Under the pieces are notes generated by a model. That model did no database searches and was not told where the DNA came from. It saw only the letters and a program-made list of their open reading frames with translations. Positions 5,512 to 11,617 of a stretch of 45,098 nucleotides of DNA are shown in pieces. Source of the DNA: a virus. The DNA is taken from positions 1-45,098 of the IMG/VR virus record IMGVR_UViG_3300032236_001251; one strand, given 5' to 3'. A program made the position numbers and the translations under genes. Positions within the stretch are counted from its first letter, which is position 1; each line of letters starts with the position of its first letter.

Positions 5512-5931
5512 ATGGCATCAAGAGCAATATCTGTAAAAGTAGCAACTGTTAAGGTAATCAAGTCTTTAGAGGACAAGTTAGAACAAATCCAAAAAGACTA
5601 TGCTAATCAAGAACAATATGAAGCCCAATATCAAGAAGCATACAAGTCTTGGCAAAAACAGTTATTTGAGTATGCACTATCAAAAGTAGCAAATGCTACA
5701 AATGTTCGCACAAACTTTCGCACTTGGAATAATAATCTAAATGTAGATTTTGATATTACTACAAATGGAAATGATTTTCCTGCTGAACCAAAGCGTGAGT
5801 TTGAGCAAATCAACCACTACACTTATCGTGAAATGGTTGAGGAAATTACTAACGCTATCCGTATCTTAAAGATGACCGACGAGGAAACTGTAAATGCAAC
5901 GACCTTCAAGTCTATTGCAAAGTATCTCTAA
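5512..5931 (+). CDS. hypothetical coiled-coil protein (139 aa)
   Basis: The ATG at 5512 is behind AAAGGAAAAG; an upstream in-frame GTG falls within promoter E. Residues 15-60 look coiled-coil (SLEDKLEQIQKDYANQEQYEAQYQEAYKSWQKQ), followed by a mixed region and a C-terminal helix. Alone on its transcript, closed by a hairpin at 5945-5971. No family recognised. Confidence 0.7.
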   Translation: MASRAISVKVATVKVIKSLEDKLEQIQKDYANQEQYEAQYQEAYKSWQKQLFEYALSKVANATNVRTNFRTWNNNLNVDFDITTNGNDFPAEPKREFEQINHYTYREMVEEITNAIRILKMTDEETVNATTFKSIAKYL

Positions 5932-5944
5932 CTAAATAATCTTG

Positions 5945-5971
5945 GTGGGTGGGGTTCAAGTTCCCACCCAC
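5945..5971 (+). terminator. GC-rich hairpin
   Basis: GTGGGTGGG and CCCACCCAC form a 9-bp perfect stem around GTTCAAGTT, 13 bases after a stop codon. No U-run follows. The next promoter begins 12 bases later. Confidence 0.6.
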
Positions 5972-5983
5972 TACCTTCCCAAC

Positions 5984-6012
5984 TTGACGAACGGATTTTT
6001 ATAGGATAGGAT
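5984..6012 (+). promoter_or_regulatory. sigma-70-type promoter, leaderless
   Basis: TTGACG (5984-5989), 17 bases, TAGGAT (6007-6012). The ATG at 6019 is six bases after the -10, so a leaderless transcript is expected. There is no ribosome-binding site. Confidence 0.65.
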
Positions 6013-6018
6013 AGCCAA

Positions 6019-6090
6019 ATGGCAAACACACTCACAATTATAGTAATTTTAGCAATAGCATTTTTAATAGGAATAGGTGGCATACTTTAA
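6019..6090 (+). CDS. 23-residue single-span membrane peptide
   Basis: MANTLT followed by a continuous hydrophobic run to the stop. Same length and design as 19-90, and again its stop overlaps the next ATG (TAATGG). The leaderless promoter and the coupling support expression. Confidence 0.55.
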   Translation: MANTLTIIVILAIAFLIGIGGIL

Positions 6091-6437
6091 TGGGTGCAAG
6101 AACAAATTACACAATAGTAACGACAAACTTTGACTCTCAAAACATAAATGTTTATGCTCATTGGGACGGAGATGAGGCTGTCGCAATTATGCAGTCTGCT
6201 GTTGCAGCAGCGTTGCCACGCATCAAGATGGGAGATACTGCTTATGCCGTTCGCATCATCATTGACCAACTAACGAAACACGGGCGGGATTCAGAAACTG
6301 GTTATGGTATTTATATTGGCTCAGAAATAACCGCAGAGGAACAATATGAGTATAAAGAAATTAACTTAGTTAATCAAACAATTACTGTCGGAAGTATGAA
6401 GTTTGGATTGGAACAATTTGTGGCGGTGCTAACATGA
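6090..6437 (+). CDS. hypothetical protein (115 aa)
   Basis: Coupled to the membrane peptide. Starts MGARTNYTIVTTNFDSQNINVYAHWDGDEAVAIMQSAVAAALPR; NYTI followed by NVY.HWDG and a helical segment resembles small phage proteins of unknown role that I recall from actinobacterial phages. C-terminus is strand-rich. Overlaps the next gene by four bases (ATGA). Confidence 0.65.
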   Translation: MGARTNYTIVTTNFDSQNINVYAHWDGDEAVAIMQSAVAAALPRIKMGDTAYAVRIIIDQLTKHGRDSETGYGIYIGSEITAEEQYEYKEINLVNQTITVGSMKFGLEQFVAVLT

Positions 6438-6586
6438 TGGGATATGATGTAAATGATGTGAGGCTAATGATGGATGCAATTGGTCTTGCAAAAAAATCAA
6501 TCTCAAATCAAAATACTAAAATCCTAACTGGATTAGATTTAGCTTATGAGTTTTTTGAAGGATTGATGGCAGAAGGCAGAATCTAA
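6434..6586 (+). CDS. 50-aa hypothetical protein
   Basis: ATGA overlap with the preceding gene. Helical, MMGYDVNDVRLMMDAIGLA then ILTGLDLAYEFFEGLMAEGRI. Coupling is the main support. No family recognised. Confidence 0.5.
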   Translation: MMGYDVNDVRLMMDAIGLAKKSISNQNTKILTGLDLAYEFFEGLMAEGRI

Positions 6587-6598
6587 AACCAGGCGTGT

Positions 6599-6616
6599 CC
6601 CACTTGACAAAGTGGG
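6599..6616 (+). repeat. degenerate repeat module with CCCACTT hairpin
   Basis: CCCACTT-GACA-AAGTGGG forms a 7-bp hairpin in which the CTTGACAAAG of copies 3 and 4 has become the loop and stem. It follows GGCGTGTCCC and precedes AGTCGAAAAAGGG, so it looks like a fifth, decayed or rebuilt copy of the GC-rich module. Confidence 0.6.
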
Positions 6617-6655
6617 GCCCAGTCGAAAAAGGGTACAAAACGGACATTTACGACA

Positions 6656-6671
6656 TATGATAAAAATCACA
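6656..6671 (+). promoter_or_regulatory. CRP-like palindrome 5 (TATGA-N6-TCACA)
   Basis: Right half-site perfect, left with one change. It sits 20 bases upstream of the -35 at 6692, the same distance as site 4 from its promoter. Confidence 0.6.
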
Positions 6672-6691
6672 TTTACGAGATGATTTTAAAA

Positions 6692-6721
6692 TTGACTGGA
6701 TACCTTACGATATGATAGGAT
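6692..6721 (+). promoter_or_regulatory. sigma-70-type promoter, leaderless
   Basis: TTGACT (6692-6697), 18 bases, TAGGAT (6716-6721) with TGA in front. The ATG at 6728 is six bases later, with no ribosome-binding site. Confidence 0.7.
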
Positions 6722-6727
6722 GTTCCC

Positions 6728-6994
6728 ATGGAAACATTAAGAATATATGAAATAGATTATTCAGTCTCACCTGGTGGGATAAATTCATATGAAATATATC
6801 CTGATTTAGATAATGATTATGAGAGCCCATATCCACTATATGAGACAGAAAGTCTTACAGATGCGTGTAAATGGGCATATAACCAAGGATGTAATTTTAC
6901 CCTATTTACCCTAGCACAATATCATAGAGAGTTTGAAGAAGATAATATTTCCAACACTCCCGCCTCCGCCTTGACGGCTGTCGGTGGGGTCTGA
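6728..6994 (+). CDS. hypothetical protein (88 aa)
   Basis: Leaderless start. N-terminal strand pattern (LRIYEIDYSVSPGGINSYEIYPDLDNDYESPYPLYETESLTDACKWAYNQG). Its last codons contain promoter F, so the reading frame and the next promoter overlap. No family recognised. Confidence 0.65.
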   Translation: METLRIYEIDYSVSPGGINSYEIYPDLDNDYESPYPLYETESLTDACKWAYNQGCNFTLFTLAQYHREFEEDNISNTPASALTAVGGV

Positions 6995-7000
6995 TACAAT
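6979..7000 (+). promoter_or_regulatory. TGTCGGTG-box promoter F
   Basis: TGTCGGTG (6979-6986), eight bases, TACAAT (6995-7000) with TGA in front; also a good TTGACG at 6971-6976, 18 bases before the -10. Leader reads AACCTATTAACCCAAC before GAAAGGA. Confidence 0.8.
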
Positions 7001-7029
7001 GAACCTATTAACCCAACGAAAGGATACAA

Positions 7030-7209
7030 ATGCCAAAGTATAAAGTTACTGCCGCAACAGTTCAAGAATATGTTATTGAAGTAGAGGCTAACGATCTATC
7101 TGAATCTTATTTAATCGCTAGTGAAGTGGATATCTCTGACGAACGTTGGGAGCCACTATCTTTTGAATTGCAAATGGGCTTTGCTGAACCTGTAGAAGAA
7201 TCCAACTAG
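7030..7209 (+). CDS. hypothetical protein (59 aa)
   Basis: ATG behind GAAAGGATA. MPKYKVTAATVQEYVIEVEANDLSESYLIASEVDISDERWEPL has the strand-helix pattern of small acidic phage proteins (often described as DpnD/PcfM-like, with a conserved VEA.....A pattern), but the match is weak. First gene of the 7030-8580 operon. Confidence 0.6.
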   Translation: MPKYKVTAATVQEYVIEVEANDLSESYLIASEVDISDERWEPLSFELQMGFAEPVEESN

Positions 7210-7226
7210 TAGAAAGAATCTCTCCA

Positions 7227-7910
7227 ATGCCAAACTGGGTATACAACGGACTTACCGTAGAGGGTAAGCCAGAATCTATAACTAAATTAGTAGAACAACT
7301 AAACCAACCATTTTCTCTTGTGCACGATTCTTGGGATTTTGAATCTGGTGAGATGAAGAAGAAACTTACCACATATCCAAATCCTGTGTTTGCTTTCTGG
7401 AATATAATTAAACCAACAGACTTAGAAACATATTCTAATCAACCTGATCATAGCAAAGATATCTTTGATAAATCTGGGGATGATTGGTATAACTTTAATA
7501 TCAGAAATTGGGGAACCAAATGGGATGTAGCAGTTTCTTCCAATGATGATCATCCTGATACATATATGGAAGGTCCTGCATATAATGGTGATACTAAAGT
7601 AATCTATTATAACTTTAATACAGCGTGGGGTGTTCCTATGCCTGCTCTGGTTACACTGTCTTCTCAGTATCCCGACCTCTTATTTACCTTGTCATATGAA
7701 GAAGAAACAGGGTGGGGCGGAGAGTTAGAATTGCTCAGAGGTGTATTATTATCAGATGAGCAATATACTTGGAAATGCTCTGATTGTGAACTTATGTTAG
7801 AACAAGATCCACAATATTGTGAAGATTGTGAAAATTATGTATGTCCACAATGTTCATATGGAGCAGAAGATGATCATAGCGAACATATCAAGGAGGATGT
7901 TAATGTCTAA
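7227..7910 (+). CDS. Api92-like protein with C-terminal zinc finger (227 aa)
   Basis: Begins MPNWVYNGLTVEG, the hallmark start of the Api92/YubB ferredoxin-like family (DUF1281-type), and carries its second hallmark NFNTAWGVPMPALVTLSSQYPDLLFTLSYEEE around residues 130-162 followed by GWGGEL. Residues 180-220 add a cysteine-rich finger (CSDCEL, CEDCENYVC, QC) not usual in the family. The family is found in phages and plasmids; function unknown. Overlaps the next gene by 8 bases. Confidence 0.8.
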   Translation: MPNWVYNGLTVEGKPESITKLVEQLNQPFSLVHDSWDFESGEMKKKLTTYPNPVFAFWNIIKPTDLETYSNQPDHSKDIFDKSGDDWYNFNIRNWGTKWDVAVSSNDDHPDTYMEGPAYNGDTKVIYYNFNTAWGVPMPALVTLSSQYPDLLFTLSYEEETGWGGELELLRGVLLSDEQYTWKCSDCELMLEQDPQYCEDCENYVCPQCSYGAEDDHSEHIKEDVNV

Positions 7911-8280
7911 TGAATTAGATATACAAGATCATACACGTATGATGGACACATATAGAGACATCAACGATATCATTAATAAGATTGGGGGACTACAATTATT
8001 CCCGCCCCTGGTTTGGGTAGATGCTTGGGATGTAGCCAAGGATCTATATGAAGGCTTTCAAGATGGTAGCGAAGGTGAATACGGAGTTACTATGAGCCTT
8101 GAGAAATTCTGGGCTGTGTTCTATGAGAATGCTGACCAAAATGGTTTTACATTAGAGTATGGATCAGAAGACTTGTATGAGCACATCCGTGACTGGATGT
8201 TTGATGCAGGTGTTGTTGAGGACGTAGAATTTGACGAAGACGAAGATGATGTGCTAGAATCCAACAAGGAAGAGGTATAA
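7903..8280 (+). CDS. hypothetical acidic protein (125 aa)
   Basis: The ATG at 7903 follows AAGGAGG, a full ribosome-binding site within the end of the upstream gene; the longer open frame begins out of phase inside that gene. Strongly acidic C-terminus (EDVEFDEDEDDVLESNKEEV). No family recognised. Confidence 0.7.
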   Translation: MSNELDIQDHTRMMDTYRDINDIINKIGGLQLFPPLVWVDAWDVAKDLYEGFQDGSEGEYGVTMSLEKFWAVFYENADQNGFTLEYGSEDLYEHIRDWMFDAGVVEDVEFDEDEDDVLESNKEEV

Positions 8281-8283
8281 CAT

Positions 8284-8580
8284 ATGGCAAGCGTAGAAGA
8301 AGCAACGTTTAAAAAGTTAGCAGCAGGTTTGGCGGATCAAAGAATGTCTCCTGCTATTCTAGCAATGAAGTTAACAAGAGAAAATCTAGCAGTCAACGAA
8401 GGAATGCTGGCCTTGATAATTAATTACATTATCATTATGGCAACAAAGCCACTGGTTCCCTTTCAATTGGCTGAATTACAGCAAGTATGCAAGTTACTAA
8501 AGATTTCCTTAGAGGAGTTGGGCCTCACGGGAACTATACAACAGGAACAAGTTGACAACAACGAGTATCTAGTTGTATAA
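8284..8580 (+). CDS. hypothetical helical protein (98 aa)
   Basis: Three bases after the previous stop. Helical, with PFQLAELQQVCKLLKISLEELGL near the C-terminus resembling an HTH-like segment, and a hydrophobic ALIINYIIIMA stretch at residues 43-53 that is too short and isolated to call a membrane span with confidence. Last gene of the rightward arm. Confidence 0.6.
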   Translation: MASVEEATFKKLAAGLADQRMSPAILAMKLTRENLAVNEGMLALIINYIIIMATKPLVPFQLAELQQVCKLLKISLEELGLTGTIQQEQVDNNEYLVV

Positions 8581-8622
8581 TAATAAGAAATAGGGCGTTC
8601 AGGCTTTCGCCAAGTCCACACA

Positions 8623-8656
8623 AGACCCGCAGTTGGAGAGCTGCGGGTCTTTTCTT
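8623..8656 (+). terminator. strong intrinsic terminator
   Basis: AGACCCGCAG and CTGCGGGTCT form a perfect 10-bp stem around TTGGAGAG, followed by TTTCTTTT. It ends the entire rightward arm. Confidence 0.92.
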
Positions 8657-8914
8657 TTGCCCCCATTGTTTAATCTGTTTATTTTTTTTGCGAAATTTTT
8701 AAAAAATTTTCAGACATTACGAAGGGGCGGGAATTTCGCTGGAAGTTATACCAATTTCCAATTTCACCTAGATAAAACATATTAGACATTACGAAGAAGC
8801 TAAAAATTCGCTGGATGTTTCAAGAATTTGACCTTATGATCATATAAAAATTTTTTATACCACATATTGATCATATTTGTCAAGAGGATAAATGGGATAT
8901 ATCGGACATTTATG

Positions 8915-8930
8915 TGTGATATTGATCATA
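8915..8930 (+). promoter_or_regulatory. CRP-like palindrome 6 (TGTGA-N6-TCATA)
   Basis: One mismatch in the right half-site; spacer TATTGA. Flanked by GGACATT and AGACATT. Confidence 0.5.
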
Positions 8931-8974
8931 TTTAGACATTTACATAAAAAAAGTCCAATAATTGGACAAAATCA

Positions 8975-8990
8975 TGTGAAATGGATCACA
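8975..8990 (+). promoter_or_regulatory. CRP-like palindrome 7 (TGTGA-N6-TCACA)
   Basis: Perfect half-sites with spacer AATGGA. Not followed by a recognisable gene, unlike sites 1-5. Confidence 0.6.
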
Positions 8991-9228
8991 TTTTGCCTAA
9001 TATTTGGACATATTGGGGGTGTTTTGTATAAAATATATGGAAAATTTAGACATTACGAAGGCATATGTCTAATGTTCTATAACACGATAAAAATTATCTC
9101 ATATATTGATATGAGTTTAATAGTTTATTTACTGATTATATTCTCCACATTGCTCCACTTTACTCCCTTTTAAATGGTTCTAAATGGCTCTATAAGGCCT
9201 TATAAGTGGGCGGGGAATACAATATTAC

Positions 9229-9366
9229 CTAGTAAATAGGCTTGCATTCTGAGCATTTATGCTCGTAGCAACTATGAATTACATTGCTCTGTATTAGTTC
9301 ATCTTGGTCTTTATAGTAGGATATACATATATAGGTAGCTTTGGTATTACATTCTAGGCAGTTCAT
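9229..9366 (-). CDS. 45-aa Cys-rich zinc-binding protein
   Basis: Start overlaps the stop of the upstream gene (ATGA). CLEC at residues 3-6, single C14, C33, C38 and C41 with intervening histidines give a two-knuckle zinc module (CNTKATYIC and CYEHKCSEC). Last of the leftward genes before the gene-free region. Role unknown; one of seven tiny cysteine proteins between 9229 and 11495. Confidence 0.65.
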   Translation of the reverse strand: MNCLECNTKATYICISYYKDQDELIQSNVIHSCYEHKCSECKPIY

Positions 9367-9440
9367 TTATCCCCGCCCAAATACCATTTATCCATAGTTT
9401 CATAGATATACGCATGGACCATCAAATTGGCGATGATCAT
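9363..9440 (-). CDS. 25-aa hypothetical peptide
   Basis: ATG behind AGGAGAAATC and coupled by ATGA overlap to the zinc protein that follows. MIIANLMVHAYIYETMDKWYLGGDK resembles a short amphipathic helix. An in-frame ATG 30 bases upstream has no ribosome-binding site. Confidence 0.45.
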   Translation of the reverse strand: MIIANLMVHAYIYETMDKWYLGGDK

Positions 9441-9472
9441 GATTTCTCCTATAAATATTAATTTAAGCATGT

Positions 9473-9580
9473 TTAAAATTTAAAGGTTTCGCCACAATGG
9501 ACACATATTAATCTATCGCCATTTGTATCAGGCGTTAATCTGTGTTTACATGTATTTGGCGTACTGTCGTTATTTGACAT
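9473..9580 (-). CDS. 35-aa zinc-knuckle peptide
   Basis: ATG behind ACAGGAG. CKH at residues 11-13 and CVHC at 26-29 make a minimal CxH...CxxC zinc knuckle. Lies 21 bases after the nuclease gene. Role unknown. Confidence 0.55.
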   Translation of the reverse strand: MSNNDSTPNTCKHRLTPDTNGDRLICVHCGETFKF

Positions 9581-9601
9581 ATGCTCCTGTTTTTTCGCTC
9601 A

Positions 9602-10093
9602 TTATTCTTGCCATCCCGATATTGGGAATAGTGTATCAAATAGGTCTAATTCTTTTTCAGGCTCTATATAGATTACTTGATCTATTATACCTGCTTTTAA
9701 TGCTGTGTTAATCATTATGTCTGAGGAGCTATTTGGTGTTGGCTTACATGAGAAATAGACTAAATAGTGTGCTTCAGGATCTACCGCCTTTATAAGTGCA
9801 CCATTGGCTATAGCCTTCTTTACGCTATCTGTTCTCTTGGCTCCTGGACGCTTCTTATCCCCTTCATACCCGCCTTTAGCCTCTATATAATGGCTATCTG
9901 CACGGAAATCAACCTCAACTCCCGCCTCTGGGATAAACACATTCTTTTCAATGTTTTGATAACCATTTATAACTAATTCTTCATACACTAAATCTTCAAA
10001 ATGATCACCCGATTTTTTTGATTCAGATTGAAAATTATTTAATTCTACATTCATAGGATTGTTATATGGATTAATATAAGCACTATTTTGCAT
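9602..10093 (-). CDS. PD-(D/E)XK nuclease-like protein (163 aa)
   Basis: The central motif VEVDFRADSHYIEAKGG gives D62 and E71-x-K73, the metal-binding core of restriction-endonuclease-fold enzymes; E33 in the preceding helix (HFEDLVYEEL) fits the helix A acid. The rest of the fold is consistent (helix, GYQNIEKNVFIPEAG strands, then KKAIANGALIKA). The role could be DNA repair, resolution or host DNA attack. Followed by tiny zinc proteins and preceded by a coiled-coil membrane protein. Confidence 0.7.
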   Translation of the reverse strand: MQNSAYINPYNNPMNVELNNFQSESKKSGDHFEDLVYEELVINGYQNIEKNVFIPEAGVEVDFRADSHYIEAKGGYEGDKKRPGAKRTDSVKKAIANGALIKAVDPEAHYLVYFSCKPTPNSSSDIMINTALKAGIIDQVIYIEPEKELDLFDTLFPISGWQE

Positions 10094-10113
10094 TGCTATA
10101 ATAACCCCTGATA

Positions 10114-10680
10114 TTATTCATCATTACGCTTTATATGCCAATCATATGTTGCTGATGGATATCCTGTATGAATACCGCTTTTGAGTTCAGTAATTTGAAG
10201 CTTTAATTGCTCTATCTGTGCTTGCAGCATACGATTATCTAAATCTAATTGAGTAATTATCTTATCACTTTTTGTAGTATTTGATGGATGCTTTGATAGC
10301 GATAATGCCCTTTTATAATCATTTATAGTATCATTTAATTCTTTGATTTCTCTGATCTGTTCTTGTATTACTACATTGTTTATAATGCTATCTCTGGAGG
10401 ATTCTTGTTGCGATTCCCGCCGATATGTTGAGAGTCGGTTTCTTAAGTCCACATTTTCCAATTGCAATCTAGTATAATGGCTATTGTCCATAACTAGTCT
10501 ATTAGACTTTTCAGTTAATTCTTCTTGTAGACTGTCAATAAAGTTCTGTTGCTCTTTATACCAGAGTTGAGTAATTTTTAGATCTTTCTTAACCCGCTCA
10601 AGCTTTTTTTCATAAGCCCATACAGTAACAATTAAAATACCAGTCAATAGTCCTGGATACAATATATAAAGTTTATTCAT
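10114..10680 (-). CDS. membrane-anchored coiled-coil protein (188 aa)
   Basis: Residues 5-25 form an N-terminal membrane helix (ILYPGLLTGILIVTVWAY); the rest is long heptad-rich helix (residues 28-170). Its layout is like phage spanin inner-membrane subunits or periplasmic tethers, and it is placed next to another short membrane protein. The C-terminus SGIHTGYPSATYDWHIKRNDE is not coiled. A lysis role is a guess. Confidence 0.65.
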   Translation of the reverse strand: MNKLYILYPGLLTGILIVTVWAYEKKLERVKKDLKITQLWYKEQQNFIDSLQEELTEKSNRLVMDNSHYTRLQLENVDLRNRLSTYRRESQQESSRDSIINNVVIQEQIREIKELNDTINDYKRALSLSKHPSNTTKSDKIITQLDLDNRMLQAQIEQLKLQITELKSGIHTGYPSATYDWHIKRNDE

Positions 10681-10689
10681 ATTTACTCC

Positions 10690-10845
10690 TTATTTAGGTG
10701 GAAGGGTATTCCCACCACGATCTGACGTATATCTTTTGGGTATAATGTCAGTTGTTTTTAAACTTTCATCATTTTTTAAATTTTTATAAACCCAAGCGCA
10801 TGCTAAAGTAATTATAATTAATATTAGTTGTACGAACCAATTCAT
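10690..10845 (-). CDS. 51-aa membrane protein
   Basis: The ATG at 10845 follows AAAGGAATT; the longer frame start lies inside the upstream gene. Residues 2-20 (NWFVQLILIIITLACAWVY) are one membrane helix, followed by a polar tail ending in GGNTLPPK. Overlaps the upstream gene by four bases (ATGA) and lies just before the coiled-coil membrane protein, with which it could pair. Confidence 0.6.
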   Translation of the reverse strand: MNWFVQLILIIITLACAWVYKNLKNDESLKTTDIIPKRYTSDRGGNTLPPK

Positions 10846-11036
10846 TGTAATTCCTTTTTTATGGCTTGAATAGTGGGACAAGGATAAGATTTAAAATCAT
10901 GCTTGCATTGTTGAGTTGGGTTGCCAACTGGCTTATGAAGCTCCACTACTGCACGAAGGGCATTGGCATTAAAACTAGGTTCAGCCCAAGCATCTGCATT
11001 TGATCCTACTATTGCCAGCAATTCATCGTGGGTCAT
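10842..11036 (-). CDS. hypothetical protein (64 aa)
   Basis: Start ATG at 11036 overlaps the upstream stop (TAATG). MTHDELLAIVGSNADAWAEPSFNANALRAVVELHKPVGNPTQQCKHDFKSYPCPTIQAIKKEL closely resembles small actinophage proteins with a conserved ALRAVVELHKP...C..D...YPCPTI..I pattern, recalled from memory. The C...YPCPT cysteines may hold metal. Role unknown. Confidence 0.7.
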   Translation of the reverse strand: MTHDELLAIVGSNADAWAEPSFNANALRAVVELHKPVGNPTQQCKHDFKSYPCPTIQAIKKELQ

Positions 11037-11209
11037 TAGTAACCGCCCAAGCATTTATCAGAATGGGTATGCTTGCTATAGTTCATTAAGTATTCGTTTT
11101 TAGTAGGGGCAAATAGTTCTGTGCCACATGCACCACATTGACCAAACCATTCCCTAGCAAAGAAATCAAAGGTCATATTAGTTCTAGGCTTTATGATTTG
11201 CGCCACCAT
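11036..11209 (-). CDS. 57-aa zinc-knuckle protein
   Basis: ATG at 11209 overlaps the 3' end of the upstream gene by 19 bases. CGACG at residues 25-29 plus H47, H49 and C53 form a plausible CxxC...HxH...C zinc site. Third in a run of overlapping mini-genes. Role unknown. Confidence 0.6.
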   Translation of the reverse strand: MVAQIIKPRTNMTFDFFAREWFGQCGACGTELFAPTKNEYLMNYSKHTHSDKCLGGY

Positions 11210-11340
11210 TTCTTTTTTAGTTTTGGTGGATATCCCCTATAACCTTTTCCAAAGCATGATCCACATACGGGGGATGCAGGAGTACTTAGATTGAAATAGC
11301 CATTACATCCTTCTACGGTACACTTACCTGATCCACTCAT
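11191..11340 (-). CDS. 49-aa zinc-ribbon protein with basic tail
   Basis: ATG behind GAAAGAG and overlapping the upstream stop (ATGA). C7, C12, C26 and C29 (KCTVEGC and VCGSC) make a zinc ribbon; the tail PPKLKKKWWRKS is basic, consistent with nucleic acid binding. Confidence 0.65.
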   Translation of the reverse strand: MSGSGKCTVEGCNGYFNLSTPASPVCGSCFGKGYRGYPPKLKKKWWRKS

Positions 11341-11495
11341 ATTTTTGCTCTTTCGTCTGGTGATCTAAGATAGAATACCATATCCATCTCTTTACCGCAA
11401 GGGCATGCAATATGCTTATCTAATTCAGTATGTACTTCCATCTTGATCCTATTGCCACATGAGCAATCATATTCATAGGTGTGTAGATAACTCAT
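11337..11495 (-). CDS. 52-aa zinc-ribbon protein
   Basis: YEYDCSCGN (residues 7-15) and ACPCGKEM (30-37) give two CxC knuckles in the manner of FmdB/rubredoxin-like ribbons. Behind GGAG, and overlapping both neighbours by four bases. Role unknown. Confidence 0.65.
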   Translation of the reverse strand: MSYLHTYEYDCSCGNRIKMEVHTELDKHIACPCGKEMDMVFYLRSPDERAKI

Positions 11496-11617
11496 TCCTG
11501 ACTCCACATCCCGCCCTTATATGGTCCAAGTAAGGCATTCATAAACATCGCAAATTCCTCATCTGTGACCTTATCTTGAGGGAATTCAATGATATTGTCT
11601 TCCATTTTTTCGCTCAT
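11492..11617 (-). CDS. 41-aa acidic hypothetical protein
   Basis: Overlaps both neighbours by four bases (ATGA at each end). MSEKMEDNIIEFPQDKVTDEEFAMFMNALLGPYKGGMWSQE; no cysteines and no known domain. Real status rests on the coupling. Confidence 0.5.
   Translation of the reverse strand: MSEKMEDNIIEFPQDKVTDEEFAMFMNALLGPYKGGMWSQE

Larger units (their letters stand above)
8657..9228. other. gene-free AT-rich region between convergent arms
   Basis: No supported gene in about 570 bases. It holds three copies of AGACATTACGAAG (8712-8724, 8784-8796, 9048-9060); the first two are followed by AATTTCGCTGGA or AAATTCGCTGGA, and the third by ATGTCT, pairing with AGACAT. Two CRP-like sites (8915-8930, 8975-8990), repeated TTGATCATATT or TATGATCATAT and several GGACAW motifs are also present. 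A replication origin, a regulatory hub or a packaging-related region are possible. Confidence 0.6.

Noticed and set aside
8892-9173. 93-residue hydrophobic open frame on the plus strand in the gene-free region
   Set aside because: No ribosome-binding site, it runs across CRP-like sites and the third iteron, and its amino acids (Ile, Leu, His) simply reflect AT-rich DNA. It also lies after the arm's terminator.
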